A stretch of DNA of 29,334 bases from contig JBNGIO010005633.1 in NCBI GenBank assembly GCA_049999805.1, positions 1-29,334 of the forward strand. The letters are read 5' to 3'. Within the stretch, counting starts at the first letter, position 1, and every line of letters begins with the position of its first letter. The stretch comes from Folioceros fuciformis (taxonomy: Eukaryota > Anthocerotophyta > Anthocerotopsida > Anthocerotales). The notes under the pieces were generated by a model, which saw only the letters and a list, made by a program, of their open reading frames with translations, did no database searches and was not told where the DNA came from. Both the position numbers and the translations under genes were made by a program. Positions 1 to 10,044 of the stretch are shown piece by piece.

Positions 1-622
1 CAAGGGAACAATCCCATAACAATTCTCACAAGAATTGGGCGCCTCCATAGTGTGATTAAGGGAGGGTCACTACCCATGGAAATTGGGTATCCCGTGCTAG
101 GGAACAGGGTAGGACAAGTCTCTCCGAAATTCTTAGTGAAAGGAGACAGTTTTTGCATTGGGAGAATCCTAACAACCAAATTGCAGCACGGGAACAACAT
201 GGCCTTACTTTGCCCAGGCAAGGAGATGCGCCTCCCTATATCAATCCCAGAGTAATAGTTCATTGCTTCCATGAGATCAATGAAAGGATCGATGCTGTAA
301 CCTGTATGCTTGAGAGCCTGCAGCAATTGAGGGAGGAAACCCTAAATGTTTGGAGGCCATAGACGCCTCCACCACCCGAAAACTATAACGGTAAAACTTG
401 AATGCTACATCGCTTCGAGCCACAAGACACACCTGCCAGAGAAGGTCACATCTGTTGGTGGTGAATTGGCTTCATGTGAAGCTTGATAACCATGCAGGTT
501 ATAAAATAACTAACTAAGTGGCGCTAAAATACCTAGAAGGTTGTTGTTGTAGCTAGTGTTGTGAGTAAGTGAGTGTTGTGAGTGTTGTGTAGCCACAGTC
601 CACCTACAGGCACAATAGGGCA
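1..622 (+). other. Unassigned flank and possible 5' LTR of the copia element
   Basis: No gene is recognised here. Two overlapping open frames (52-255 and 153-362) are short and match no family I know. If the primer-binding site starts at 623, the end of this stretch should be the 5' LTR of the copia element, finishing in CA at 621-622. Positions about 548-592 carry short repeated GTGTTGTGAGT-like units. I could not pair this stretch by eye with the sequence after the 3' polypurine tract at 6684, so the LTR reading is weak. Confidence 0.3.
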
Positions 623-636
623 GGTATTAAAACACT
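623..636 (+). other. Candidate primer-binding site of the copia element
   Basis: GGTATTAAAAC at 623-633 resembles the initiator-methionine tRNA complement TGGTATCAGAGC that plant LTR elements use to prime minus-strand DNA. It lies 26 bp upstream of the gag start at 649, which is where a primer-binding site is expected. The match is imperfect, in keeping with the decay of the element. Confidence 0.35.
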
Positions 637-648
637 TCTTCCGCTGCA

Positions 649-1560
649 ATGGCTACTAACACAGCCAACATATCACGAGTTGATTACATAGATCGATTCA
701 ACGAAACTAAGTATGACATCTGAAGAATAAGAATGAAGACTACTTTTGAGTTTAAAGAGATATGGTAGTATGTGGATGGCACATTACCTCTTCCCATAGT
801 TGTTGTAGCCACAAGTAATACACCAGTTGTCACTCAGGCTGATGTTGACGGATGGAACCGTGGAGATAAAACAACTAAGCATCTTATCATCAATGCCCTA
901 GACAAGAGCATGATGGATCATGCTACAGGTTATGACACATCCCGGAAATCTGGGATGGCCTGGCTAATCTCTATCAAGTACAAAATGTCATGACCCTTGT
1001 AAAAGCAAGGATGAATTTTCAGTCCTTGCGATTGAAAGAAAAGAGAGTGTTTCGGCTTACCTAGGCAAATTTATGTATCTTCGTTCACAGCTATCACTCC
1101 TTGGGTCTAAGATGACCAAGCTGGATGCAGTTGCACAATTGCTGGCCAGTCTCCCTCAAAGCTCAGAGAGTTTTGTTTCACAACAAAACGAGCCTCTCTA
1201 GACAGCTTTGGCTGCAGTTGCAACTAGTGGAGCTTCAACACTCACAGTTGCAGCTCTCTCTGCTTCAATGCTACAAGAAGAGACCAAGAGAAGAGTGAAC
1301 ATAGCATCATCTTCTATTGCAAATTCTGACAAGGTTCTCATGGCAGAAAGGAAGCCAAGATGGAATAAGAAAGGAGGGCAGGGTAAGCTTGCCAACAGTA
1401 GCTACAACAAAGGTGATAAGAAGAAAAGGAAGGGAGCTTGTAACTGGTGTAAACTTGAAGGGCATTGGGAGCCGGATTGCTGTAAGAAAAGGATAGGTGA
1501 ACCCTGCAAAACCAAGCCTCATGAGACACATGTTGTTGAATCGACAAGCACGACTGTACC
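649..1560 (+). pseudogene. copia gag remnant with CCHC zinc knuckle
   Basis: This is the nucleocapsid part of the copia polyprotein, which would pack element RNA into virus-like particles. It starts at ATG 649 and reads like a plant copia gag (UBN2/Retrotran_gag) head: an FN-x5-YDI segment, then a KTTFEFKEIW-like segment. A TGA replaces the expected Trp near 721 and a TAG lies near 766. The frame shifts near 980 and continues through a helical region to about 1200, where another stop occurs. A CCHC zinc knuckle (C-x2-C-x4-H-x4-C) lies at 1439-1480, preceded by a Lys/Arg-rich stretch. Confidence 0.85.
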
Positions 1561-1900
1561 TTCAATCATGACAGTCTGCTTCCTTTCCACTCGTACATCA
1601 CCTTCCTTGTGGTACTTGGACTTAGGAGCATCTGCGCACATATGCAACAATAGGAGTTGCTTCACAACATTTGCTGCTGATTCCTTAGGGCAAGTTGTTG
1701 TTGTGGCTAATGATCGATTAGTTGCCGTGAAAGGCAAAGGGATTATGATCTTGCACACATTTGTAGGAACAAATGTACACTTGAGAGATGTTCTTTATGT
1801 ACCCTGTATGACTAAGAATCTGGTGTTAGTGAAGGCCCTTACCACTAATAATAGTGTCACGCTCCTGTTCACAAGAAAGGGCTGTACATTCTAGAACTCT
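1561..1900 (+). pseudogene. copia aspartic protease remnant
   Basis: The frame running from about 1208 to 1894 continues from the zinc knuckle into the pepsin-like protease that matures the copia polyprotein. The active-site context WYLDLGASAH at about 1610-1640 stands where copia proteases have WxLDSGAS. The Ser after the catalytic Asp has become Leu, a change likely to weaken activity. The catalytic Asp itself is kept. The frame ends at a TAG at 1892-1894. Confidence 0.8.
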
Positions 1901-1904
1901 TACC

Positions 1905-2506
1905 TGTAGGCTCTTCATCAGCTTAGCCGAGTGGATGTAGGGTTGATTGCATGGCAGACTCTATCTCCTCAAGAACCCTCTTGTGGCATATGCGCTTTGG
2001 CCACATGAATCTCCCTAAACTTCTACATCACACACAAGCTAATTATTGTAGAACACTTGAAGGACTCCCTAAACTAGGGAAATAGCTGCAAGTTTGTGAG
2101 GCTTGTGTCATGGAAAAGCACAAGCAGCTACCCTTCAATAACACCAAACCCACACGGGCAACCAATTTGTAAGAATTGCTGTATGCAGATATATGTGGGC
2201 CATTAAGTGTACCCTCCCTTGGTGGAGCACAATATTACCTAGTCATTGTTGATGACTATAGTAGGTTAACACACACATATCCACTGACGATGAAAAGTGA
2301 TGCATTCAGCACCTTCCAAGATTATAAAATAATGGCTGAATCTTAGACAGTGTCTAAGGCTTTTGCTTGCGGACAAACAATGGGGGAGAGTTCAGTTCAA
2401 ATGAATTCAAGGATTGGTGTAAGGCTCTAGGGATTATGCATCAATACACTGTACCTTACACATCCCAACAGAATGAGGTAGCAGAGAAGAAAATTGGGGA
2501 CATAGC
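1905..2506 (+). pseudogene. copia integrase, 5' part (left of the nested insertion)
   Basis: The GAG-pre-integrase zinc-binding module is visible: LWHMRFGHMN at about 1980-2010 supplies the His residues and CEACV at 2095-2109 the Cys pair. The catalytic core follows, with the first Asp in YADICGP (about 2185) and a conserved DDYSR segment (about 2251). The RTDNGGEF motif reads RTNNGGEF here: the second catalytic Asp is Asn (codon 2376-2378). The Glu of the VAEKK motif near 2480 is present. Stops occur at about 2083, 2169 and 2344. The frame is then broken by the insertion after 2506. Confidence 0.85.
2502..2506. repeat. Target-site duplication ATAGC, left copy
   Basis: ATAGC at 2502-2506 recurs at 3620-3624, directly flanking the nested element. 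A 5-bp duplication is the usual footprint of an LTR-retrotransposon integrase. Joining 2506 to 3625 keeps the copia integrase open in one frame across the junction, which confirms the boundaries. Confidence 0.85.
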
Positions 2507-2692
2507 TGATAGAATAAATAATCAATTAGGGCACTACTCATTAAGGTGCCTGTAAATCCTAGAATTAGGGATAATTTACTTCTAGGATTAAGATAGTTAT
2601 CTATGCAATTACGCAAGTAGTTAGTTGTTATATTTGTTACAACAACCTTGTAACCACTTTGTAACGGCTTGTGTTATAAGAGCACCTACTCT
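2507..2692 (+). repeat. 5' LTR of nested element (conserved part)
   Basis: This stretch matches 3379-3566 nearly base for base, including the shared AATAAATAATCAATTAGGGC and the TTGTAACCACTTTGTAAC segment. Its homology with the right LTR stops abruptly at 2692, where the inverted 47-bp segment begins. Confidence 0.85.
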
Positions 2693-2746
2693 GATACCAT
2701 GATGAGAATCAAAAATTGCTCTCTTGCACACAAGAACTTACATTAT
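2693..2746 (-). repeat. Inverted LTR end plus reversed primer-binding site
   Basis: On the minus strand 2746-2700 reads as the terminal 47 bp of the right LTR (3573-3619), with about 45 of 47 bases equal by eye, ending in CATCA. It is followed directly by TGGTATCAGAG (minus strand, 2699-2689), a near-perfect initiator-tRNA-Met primer-binding site. The natural LTR-end/primer-site junction is therefore present but back to front. This leaves no primer-binding site in the working orientation. Confidence 0.75.
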
Positions 2747-2749
2747 GAA

Positions 2750-3378
2750 CTTACAGAGCCACCACGAATTTCTGTTTTCTCTCATAGCAGACTTGGGCCC
2801 CAGAATTCGCAGCAAACTCCAGCGATCCCGTGCGATGGATGTGCACAAACCAGTAGGGGATAGCGGCGCCCAGATTCGTGCTCGGAATTTGCCTTCCACA
2901 CGGCCAGATTTTGCACAGATGTGCGCCAAAATTGGGTGTTGGTTTTGTTCCTACGCGGTCAGCAATCTAGCGCAATTTTGCCAAATTTCAGCAATTTAGG
3001 TGCGGCCAGGCATCGTGTATAGGTGCGCGCCTCACCGGCTCACTCCCGTGGCTCAAAATCGGGTCGCGATCCCCTCCACGTGCGCCCATTCTTTTTTTCT
3101 CCACTTGCCGCGTTCGGTCCTACCACACACAACACTACTTTTTGTTAAGTGCCCGTTTCATGTTGCAACCACTGAAACAGGACTTCCTACCCGTTTTTTT
3201 TAGGGCCTTCTTAGGTTCAGCTTTTCTTTTCCCTTATTTATTTCTTTTGGGTATTAATATACATATAACTGAAAAAAAGGGGAACGAGGAGGGGATAATA
3301 TATGCTCATTATAAAATAGCTTTAGGCTACAATATTATCCTAAAATTTACCATCCCCTTATTTCATAGTGAGTGGGAG
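2750..3378 (+). other. Internal region of nested element, no coding capacity seen
   Basis: About 630 bp between the LTRs. The longest open frame (2724-2999) matches nothing I recognise and has no retroelement motif. Base composition shifts from GC-rich (about 2780-3130) to AT-rich (3200-3370). The GAGTGGGAG at 3370-3378 is the likely polypurine tract for plus-strand priming. Confidence 0.6.
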
Positions 3379-3619
3379 TGATGGAATAAATAATCAATTA
3401 GGGCACTACTCATTAGGGTGCCCGTAAATCCTAGAATTAGGGATAATTTACTTCTAGGATTTGAGATAGTTATTTAATGCGGTTACGCGAGTAGTTATTT
3501 GTTAGATTTGTTACAACAACCTTGTAACCACTTTGTAACCGCTTGTGTTATAAGAGCACCTACTCTAGCACTATAATGTAAGTTCTTCTGTGCAAGAGAG
3601 CAATTTATGATTCTCATCA
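3379..3619 (+). repeat. 3' LTR of nested element
   Basis: 241 bp starting TGATGG straight after a polypurine tract and ending CATCA at the duplicated ATAGC (3620-3624). The first 188 bp repeat 2507-2692 directly. The last 47 bp are the inverted partner of 2700-2746. TG...CA termini and the 5-bp duplication fit an LTR. Confidence 0.8.
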
Positions 3620-3624
3620 ATAGC
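3620..3624. repeat. Target-site duplication ATAGC, right copy
   Basis: Right partner of 2502-2506. The copia integrase frame resumes here: codons 3620-3640 read I-A-S-V-A-R-T ahead of the ATG at 3641, in register with the frame left of the insertion. Confidence 0.85.
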
Positions 3625-4250
3625 AAGTGTTGCAAGGACCATGCTCCATGCCTCCTATCTTCCAATGCCCCACTGGGCTGAGGCTACAGTCATAGCCACC
3701 TACCTGATGAACAGGATGCACCCATCAGCCATATCCTTAAGAACAACACCATTTGAGTTATGGTACAAGAGAAAACCTGGAGTGGCACACCTCAGAGGTT
3801 TTGGATGTCCAGCTTGGGCCCTTGTTCCCCTTCAAGGCAGGCCTAAGCTAGCTGACAAGGCAACCCGACATATATTTGTCGATTATGGAGATCAGGTGAA
3901 GGCTTATAGACTGTATTGACCCTCCACTTGCCAACTAACATATGCTAGAGGTGTTGTCTTCAACGAAGCTTCTATCATTGAGCGGGCAGTGGGAGTAGTA
4001 GGAGTCTTTGCAGCAAATGGAGATACCGACCAGGCCTCACAAGAATCAATTATGGACGAAAATCCAGACTTAGGAGGTGGCAGTTCACACACGTACCCAA
4101 AGGACGATAATGATGAGGACGACTCCTGATCCCTATGCTGGTTTTCAATTGCCAACTCTAGGAGTGCTCTCAGGTTTCCGACATCCGTACATTGATCACA
4201 CACGTGACCCAGGACATCGTAACATAGGCCTATACCCCCTTGCCAATGCA
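3620..4250 (+). pseudogene. copia integrase, 3' part
   Basis: The integrase continues with the MLHAS-LP-HWAEA segment and the TPFELWYKRKPGVAHLRGFG motif (about 3745-3805), both typical of the C-terminal half of plant copia integrases. A TGA ends the open frame at 3917-3919. The following GVVFNE-like sequence (about 3950) continues in another frame, so at least one frameshift or stop has accumulated. Confidence 0.85.
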
Positions 4251-4930
4251 CCAGTAGATTATGTAGACGATGAGGAGGAGCTGCAGGACATTACAGCATG
4301 GCCACATTTGACCCATGCTCCCGTGCCTGCAGGACAAGACCTGCATCGCAATCATGGGCAAGGAGTCAACCATGGCCAAGGATGGCCGGCAGAAGGCTTG
4401 CGTCCGTCCTACAGGTAACCGCTATCTCCAGATGGTCAGACCGGGCGAGGCTCCGTTGTGCTCAGCTCACCTCTGGCTGGCCATGCCAGCCCTAGAAGGT
4501 GGGCGCACGATGATTCTTATAAAGGATTGGCGGCAGATCCCGTGGTGCAGGCAAGTGGTGGCGCGAGTGAACGAGCGTGGCTTGGGACACGTACAAGGGC
4601 ACAGCGGGAAACAGCGGGTGAACGGGGTGATGTGGAACCTGGAGCGCGGGATGAAGCGCGGGCTGAAGATGTGGTTGGGCCAGCGCCTCCCCGTCGCTCA
4701 TCTACACAGGAGCTTGGGGCTCCCGTTCGTTGGTCACCGGAACCTCCCGTATCCAGACCACGTACACGTACACGGGCACTAATGGATATTTTAGCTAATA
4801 CTAATGCTAGAAATATGATCGATAATGCAGAAATGGCTGAAGAAAATATAGAAGATAATTCTATTCATGCTGGTTTCACTAATTCACCTTCAACTAATCC
4901 TAGGGCTCTCCTTGCATATGCTCTTCTGAC
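4251..4930 (+). pseudogene. copia linker between integrase and reverse transcriptase
   Basis: A low-complexity Pro/Arg/Gly-rich stretch links the integrase to the reverse transcriptase. Copia elements carry a fast-evolving spacer at this point, often closing with an R-x-R-x-R segment like the RPRTRTRAL seen at about 4760-4785. It is much more GC-rich (about 4300-4770) than the flanking polyprotein, so part of it may be a local acquisition, though no ends of an inserted piece are visible. Confidence 0.5.
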
Positions 4931-5690
4931 AGTTGATGGTGAACCTGCTACCTATTGAGAGGCCTTGGATGGACTTAATGGTGCTGCTGGAAAGTGGCAA
5001 TAGAAATTGAGTACAATTCTTTGCTTAAAAATCATACATGGGATTTAGTTTCACTTCCTCCTGGTAGTAAACCCATACTTTGCTAGTGGGTCTTTAAGAC
5101 CAAATTAAATGTTGATGGTTGTATTGAACGTTATAAAGCTAGGCTAGTTGCTAAGGGCTATAGCCAAGTAGCTGGCGTCAATTACCAGGAGACTTTCTCG
5201 CCGATAGTTAAGACCCAATCCTTAAGGGTCCTTTTAGCTTTATCCGCATAGTTGAACTTAGAAATCCATCAGATGGATGTCTGCACTGCATTCTTGTATG
5301 GAGAACTTGAGCTGAAAATATATATGCAGCAACCTGAGGGTTATGAAGATGTTAATGTGGAGTTAGTTTGTAAGCTACTAAAGTGCCTTTATGGTTTAAA
5401 ACAAAGTGCTAACAAATGGTTTTATAAGTGTGATGGTCGTCTTAAGCTTATTGGCTTTACTCTAAGCCATGTTGATACTAATGTTTATTGTCTAGCTGAC
5501 GGCTCCAACTTTATCATTTTAGCTTTACATGTTGATGACATATGTATGTTTGGTACTAGTATGAAGTTAATTAACTCTATTAAGGATATGCTTCAGGCCA
5601 AATTTGATATGAAGGATATTGGGGTTCTTCGATGGTGTCTCAGGATTCAGATTCTTCGAGATTGACCTAATGGCCGAATATTTATGCATC
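4931..5690 (+). pseudogene. copia reverse transcriptase (RVT_2) remnant
   Basis: RNA-dependent DNA polymerase of the copia type. The 5' half (4931-5250) is spread over several frames with stops near 4957, 5003, 5085 and 5248; the conserved [14 protein letters not shown] segment lies at about 5128-5169. From 5252 to 5665 the frame is open and holds QMDVCTAFLYGEL (about 5270), QQPEGYE (about 5328) and CLYGLKQS (about 5385). The catalytic box reads HVDD at 5528-5539, where copia enzymes usually have YVDD; the two Asp are intact. A TGA follows at 5663-5665. Confidence 0.9.
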
Positions 5691-6530
5691 AACAAAAATA
5701 TGTAAGAAAAATCTTAACTTGTTTTAATATGCAAATAGCTAGGCCTGTATCTACTCCAGGGGCAATTGGTATTCGGTTATCTTCTGAGGATTGCCCACAA
5801 TCTGATGTTGAGCGTGAGGATATGCTTACTATCCCTTAAGCTGCTTGTGTGGGTTGTCTCCTCTATTTGGCTAATTGGACTATGCCAGATATCATGTATT
5901 CTGTTAATGCTACTGCTCAATACCTTCAAAACCCGGGCAGGAAGCACTGGATAGCAGTGAAGAGGATCCTGAGGTATGTGAGTGGTACCTCAACATATGG
6001 CATGTGCTACACTTCTACAAGTCGAAAAGAGTTCGAGCTATCTGGATATGTAGATGCTGATTGGGCCTCTGACGCCAACCCGCGGAAAAGTATTTCCGCA
6101 TACTGTTTTATGTTAGCTGGCGCCTCCGTAAGCTGGAGATGTAAGAAGCAAACAAGTCTCGCTTTGAGTTCAACAGAGGCGGAGTATAAAGCTCTTACTA
6201 AAGCAGGTAAAGAGGCTGAGTAGGAGCGTTCTCTTCTAAGTGATATAAAATGGCCCTAGCCTCAGCCTACATTGCTTAATTGTGATAACATGTCAGCTAT
6301 AGCTTTAGTCGCTAATCCTGTTATCATGCTTGTACTAAGCACATTGAGCTATATCACCATTATATATGCGAGGTTACTTCACAAGGAGTGGTGGTAGTGG
6401 CTTATGTAAATACCGAGGATAATATTTCCGATATTTTACCAAGTCTCTTCCGACTTATAAACACAATAAACATACAGAAGAACTTGGAGTAATTGATGGT
6501 AGTCATATCATCACTTTAGCAAGATGAAGA
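5691..6530 (+). pseudogene. copia RNase H domain and polyprotein C-terminus
   Basis: This continues from the reverse transcriptase into RNase H, which removes RNA from the hybrid. The connecting GCLLYLANWTMPDI segment and the RILRYVSGT segment lie at about 5850-5990. The catalytic VDADWAS is at about 6050-6070 and LSSTEAEY at about 6164-6187. A TAG ends the open frame at 6221-6223. A recognisable tail (NCDNMSAI, HTEELGVID) continues to about 6526 in shifted frames with stops. Confidence 0.85.
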
Positions 6531-6670
6531 GGCCAAGTCAACGACAAAAAATAGTACTTTCCAAGCTTAAGTAAGGAGCTGCTAGGTGGTGAGAGTAGCT
6601 AAAGCTAATATGAATTAGATCCAATTGTCAAGTCAATTAGGAGTCCTTAAAGCAACCTTAGTGTGCCTAG

Positions 6671-6760
6671 AGCTCAGTGGGAGTGTGAAAGAGTGCATCT
6701 CTAGTCCACTAAATTAAGCATAGGATTTGGGACGTTTAGTAAAATACATGAGATAGTTTT
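6671..6760 (+). other. Polypurine tract and start of putative 3' LTR of copia element
   Basis: CAGTGGGAG (6675-6683) followed by TGTGAAAGAG at 6684 has the layout of a polypurine tract abutting an LTR that begins with TG. It lies about 150 bp after the last recognisable polyprotein codons, as expected. The end of the LTR is not visible and no 5' copy was matched. Confidence 0.45.
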
Positions 6761-7764
6761 TGTTGTATTTTCTAGTTACTTCAATTATGAAAAGCATTAT
6801 GTGCAAGTCTTGTACGACTTTTGCGTTGTCACTCTATTCTAGCTTCTCCTGGTTGTGCTGGTGTTTGGTTTTCCTATGCCTTCGACAGTCGTGGCCTGGA
6901 TTGCATGCATGTCTCCTAAACAAGAAAGTACGGTTCGACTACTCTCTACCCCACCGAGACCACAGGTCAGGAGACTGGCTGTAACGTCTATAGCTCGTCG
7001 ATCCAACATCCGTGCGCATCAGATTCTGAGTTTAATAGTTATATTTCTTCATGTGATAAGGTTTTTAATTACATTATTGCTGATTCCCTCGGGTCTGAAA
7101 GGTCAAATATTCTTCTACGTCAAACGTGTTTCTCAACAAGCGATGAGCATCTCTACGGAAGGGGGAGTGTCGAAGTGAAAGCAAGGCCACTTGGTTTTTC
7201 TCTATTAAAAAATGCAAAAGTATCTGAAAATTCAGCCCGAAGGCTAGGCTTCCTCCACAAGGGCAGCTTCTAGCAGAGCCCACTGAGACAAAACATTCCA
7301 AACCCATTTTCGGGTAGTGGAGCCTAGGCTCACTATGTTGCTGCTATCAAGAATTCACGGAAGGAGAGGTTTTCAAGACGCAAGAGGGTGGGCAGGTTGA
7401 CACCACACAAGGAGCTTGCTCGATATGTCACGAGGGCCTGAGGGCCAGCCTGATAACGAGCTGAAGAACCATCAGGAGGGCACAGAGTCCTGCCGGGACT
7501 GGCAGTTTCATCCAACTTGAATTCTCGAGATGGAGTGTCTACCACACTTCTGTGAGCGAGAAGAAGAAAGATACATGCTTCGACGCATCAACAAACTTCC
7601 TGGATGGTAAAGGTTCTGGCTACAACTGATACACCAGCTCATCCTAAACCCTAACAGTATACAGCATAACATCCGCCACCTTGAACGTCCATTGCGTCAA
7701 GAATGATTGTGTCAGAACTTGAAGGACTTCTCCCGCCTTCAGCCTTGCCTATCAGGTGCCGTTG
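6761..7764. other. Non-coding stretch: retroelement debris and AK6 3' flank
   Basis: No gene is recognised. A second polypurine-like GGAAGGGGGAG at about 7157-7167, followed by TGTCGAAG, could be the 3' junction of another, mostly lost LTR element. The part from about 7560 to 7764 is the 3' untranslated side of the minus-strand AK6 gene. It contains a plant telo-box-like AAACCCTAA at about 7647. Confidence 0.4.
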
Positions 7765-8464
<700 letters not shown>

Positions 8465-9562
8465 GCTTGCGATCTAAGTTTGCGGAAACAGCAGCTCAGG
8501 AATCAGTTCTCAACAGGACGCTGCATTCTATGCCCGTTGTCGCCAGGAAAATTGTAGATAGTCCAATGCCCGACAGTATCACTAAGGACGCTTCAGGTCG
8601 GTCGATGAGCGGACATATTTAGACAAAAAACAGTAGGTTATTGGAGGTGGATCATATTCGAGCAAAGAATTTTCCTACGACAGAGGCATCCACCAAGACA
8701 AAGACCACGCTCTTGGGTAGCTGATGCTCCAGCTGTTTCGATTGCCCCAACTTCCGGCAGATGGACTGTTCCTGATAGAACGATCGGATTAGTGATGCCA
8801 TGATGTGCTTGAGTCTTCAGCAGGAGGTACAGCAAGGAATTTTACGTTGCATTTTTTATTTTCAGGTAGTTAGAAGCCGTGAAAGTTCACGAGCAGCTAT
8901 GCAGCCTGCAGCTGTATACATCAGCACATGTTAAAAGCATCGAGCATGCCATTTGGGGCTTGCTCGATCCCCTCACAGAGATGCTACCTTTAATTTCAGC
9001 ACGTCATGCTACGCCAAAGATCTGAACAGAGTGCCATTTTGCAGCATGTCCTATGAAAATAGATTTGAGGTAACAGAAGCCGATTTCGGGGCCTGGACTT
9101 TCACCCCTCACCAAGCCTGTTCCATGCAAACCGAAAGAGCACCATATGCCCACGAGCCAACAGTACAGCAGGTTCTCATCTGCTACGACTCACCGTACTT
9201 AAAGCAAACAGCTCGTCCCCGGATAGATTGAAGTGACAACCATCCTGCGGCAAGGAGGATAGGATATCACGTCATGTACATGGTATGCCACAGCATTCTC
9301 CCGATCACCAAGGAAAAGAGAGTGAAAAAATGCGACTGGAATTCGAAAAGCCACATCTGGACAGATAAGCCAAGTACGATCGTGTCGAACACCTCCACGG
9401 GATGCCCGCATTCCGAAGTCACAAACACGGGAGCCTGAGCAGCTTCCTACTGTCTAATCCCGAGCATACAGTCGGAGCAGCATTCAAAAGCTGCAGAAAG
9501 TATCTCCTTCTCCTTGCACCGGGAAAGATGCGTGTACCTGCTCGTCATGGAAAGCTAGTCCA
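8465..9562. other. Intergenic stretch without recognised gene
   Basis: Upstream flank of AK6, including its promoter. Open frames at 8638-8835 (minus), 8953-9231 (plus) and 9199-9411 (minus) are short, have no family signature and lack a convincing exon structure. Part may be the decayed downstream half of the PPR remnant at 9563-10044, but I could not identify repeat motifs in it. Confidence 0.5.
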
Positions 9563-10044
9563 TTACCTGTCCTGATACATGGACTCCAATTTTCTCAGCC
9601 CCTGACTTACAGCATTGGAAGAAAGAACAATTCCCTCAAAAAATGCGCTGGATTGCTGATAGCTCCTCCTCATGTTGCTCCAGAATTCCCGAACCCTCCT
9701 ATCCCTCTTCATCACAGAAAGGTTTGTCCACATAACGGCATTTGGTTTGGCCACCCTGGTGAACACATCCATGGCCTACTCTAGCCTAGCTCGACATGCA
9801 TACATTCGCAGGGTATGGTTCCCCAAGTGTGCATCCGACAAGACCCGAATTTGACATTGAGGCTATGAACTAATCGACCCACGACCAGATCCTTCCTAAC
9901 TGTGCACAGTTTGTGCACAGTGTCAGCCAGAGACTTAGGAATAGCAGAGACCATCTCCGCCAAAGCCTCCAGGGCTCGCACGGCCTCAGCACGCTCCCCC
10001 TTCTGATGTAACGTGCTCACTGTTACAGCCATAACCACGGCCAT
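9563..10044 (-). pseudogene. PPR protein remnant (frameshifted)
   Basis: Reading the minus strand from ATG 10044 gives a helical segment ending in LCTVRKDLVVGRLVHSLNVKFG, which looks like the L-to-S motif region of a plant PLS-class PPR protein. The frame then breaks near 9850. In the next frame the sequence continues as SDAHLGNHTLRMYACRARLE, a stop, and MDVFTRVAKPNAVMWTNL, which is PPR-like (LGN-x2-L-MYA, then VF-x-V-x-PNAVMW). One frameshift and one internal stop make this a broken copy. Only two to three repeats survive. It is related in type, not closely in sequence, to the intact PPR gene at 24496-27504. Confidence 0.55.

Larger units (their letters stand above)
2507..3619 (+). mobile_element. 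Nested 1.1-kb non-autonomous LTR element (TRIM-like)
   Basis: The element begins TGATAG and ends CATCA and is flanked by ATAGC. Its outer parts are direct repeats: 2507-2692 and 3379-3566, about 186-188 bp, differing at a handful of sites. A purine-rich GAGTGGGAG lies immediately before the right repeat at 3379, as a polypurine tract should. The internal 2750-3378 stretch has no recognisable gag or pol, so the element would depend on proteins from another element. The right LTR is 3379-3619 (241 bp). The left LTR has its last ~50 bp inverted relative to the right one. Orientation is set as plus from the polypurine tract. Confidence 0.8.
623..6760 (+). mobile_element. Decayed Ty1/copia LTR retrotransposon
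   Basis: The order is gag, zinc knuckle, protease, integrase, reverse transcriptase, RNase H. Integrase before reverse transcriptase identifies Ty1/copia (Pseudoviridae type), not Ty3/gypsy. In-frame stops, frameshifts and active-site changes run throughout, so it cannot be autonomous. A second LTR element is inserted in the integrase at 2507-3619. A purine-rich tract ending in GTGGGAG sits just before TGTGAAAG at 6684, a plausible start of the 3' LTR. The 3' end cannot be placed because no matching 5' LTR was found; 6760 is only a nominal limit. Confidence 0.9.

Noticed and set aside
2724-2999. 91-codon open frame inside the nested LTR element
   Set aside because: No gag, pol or transposase motif, and it overlaps the inverted LTR segment.
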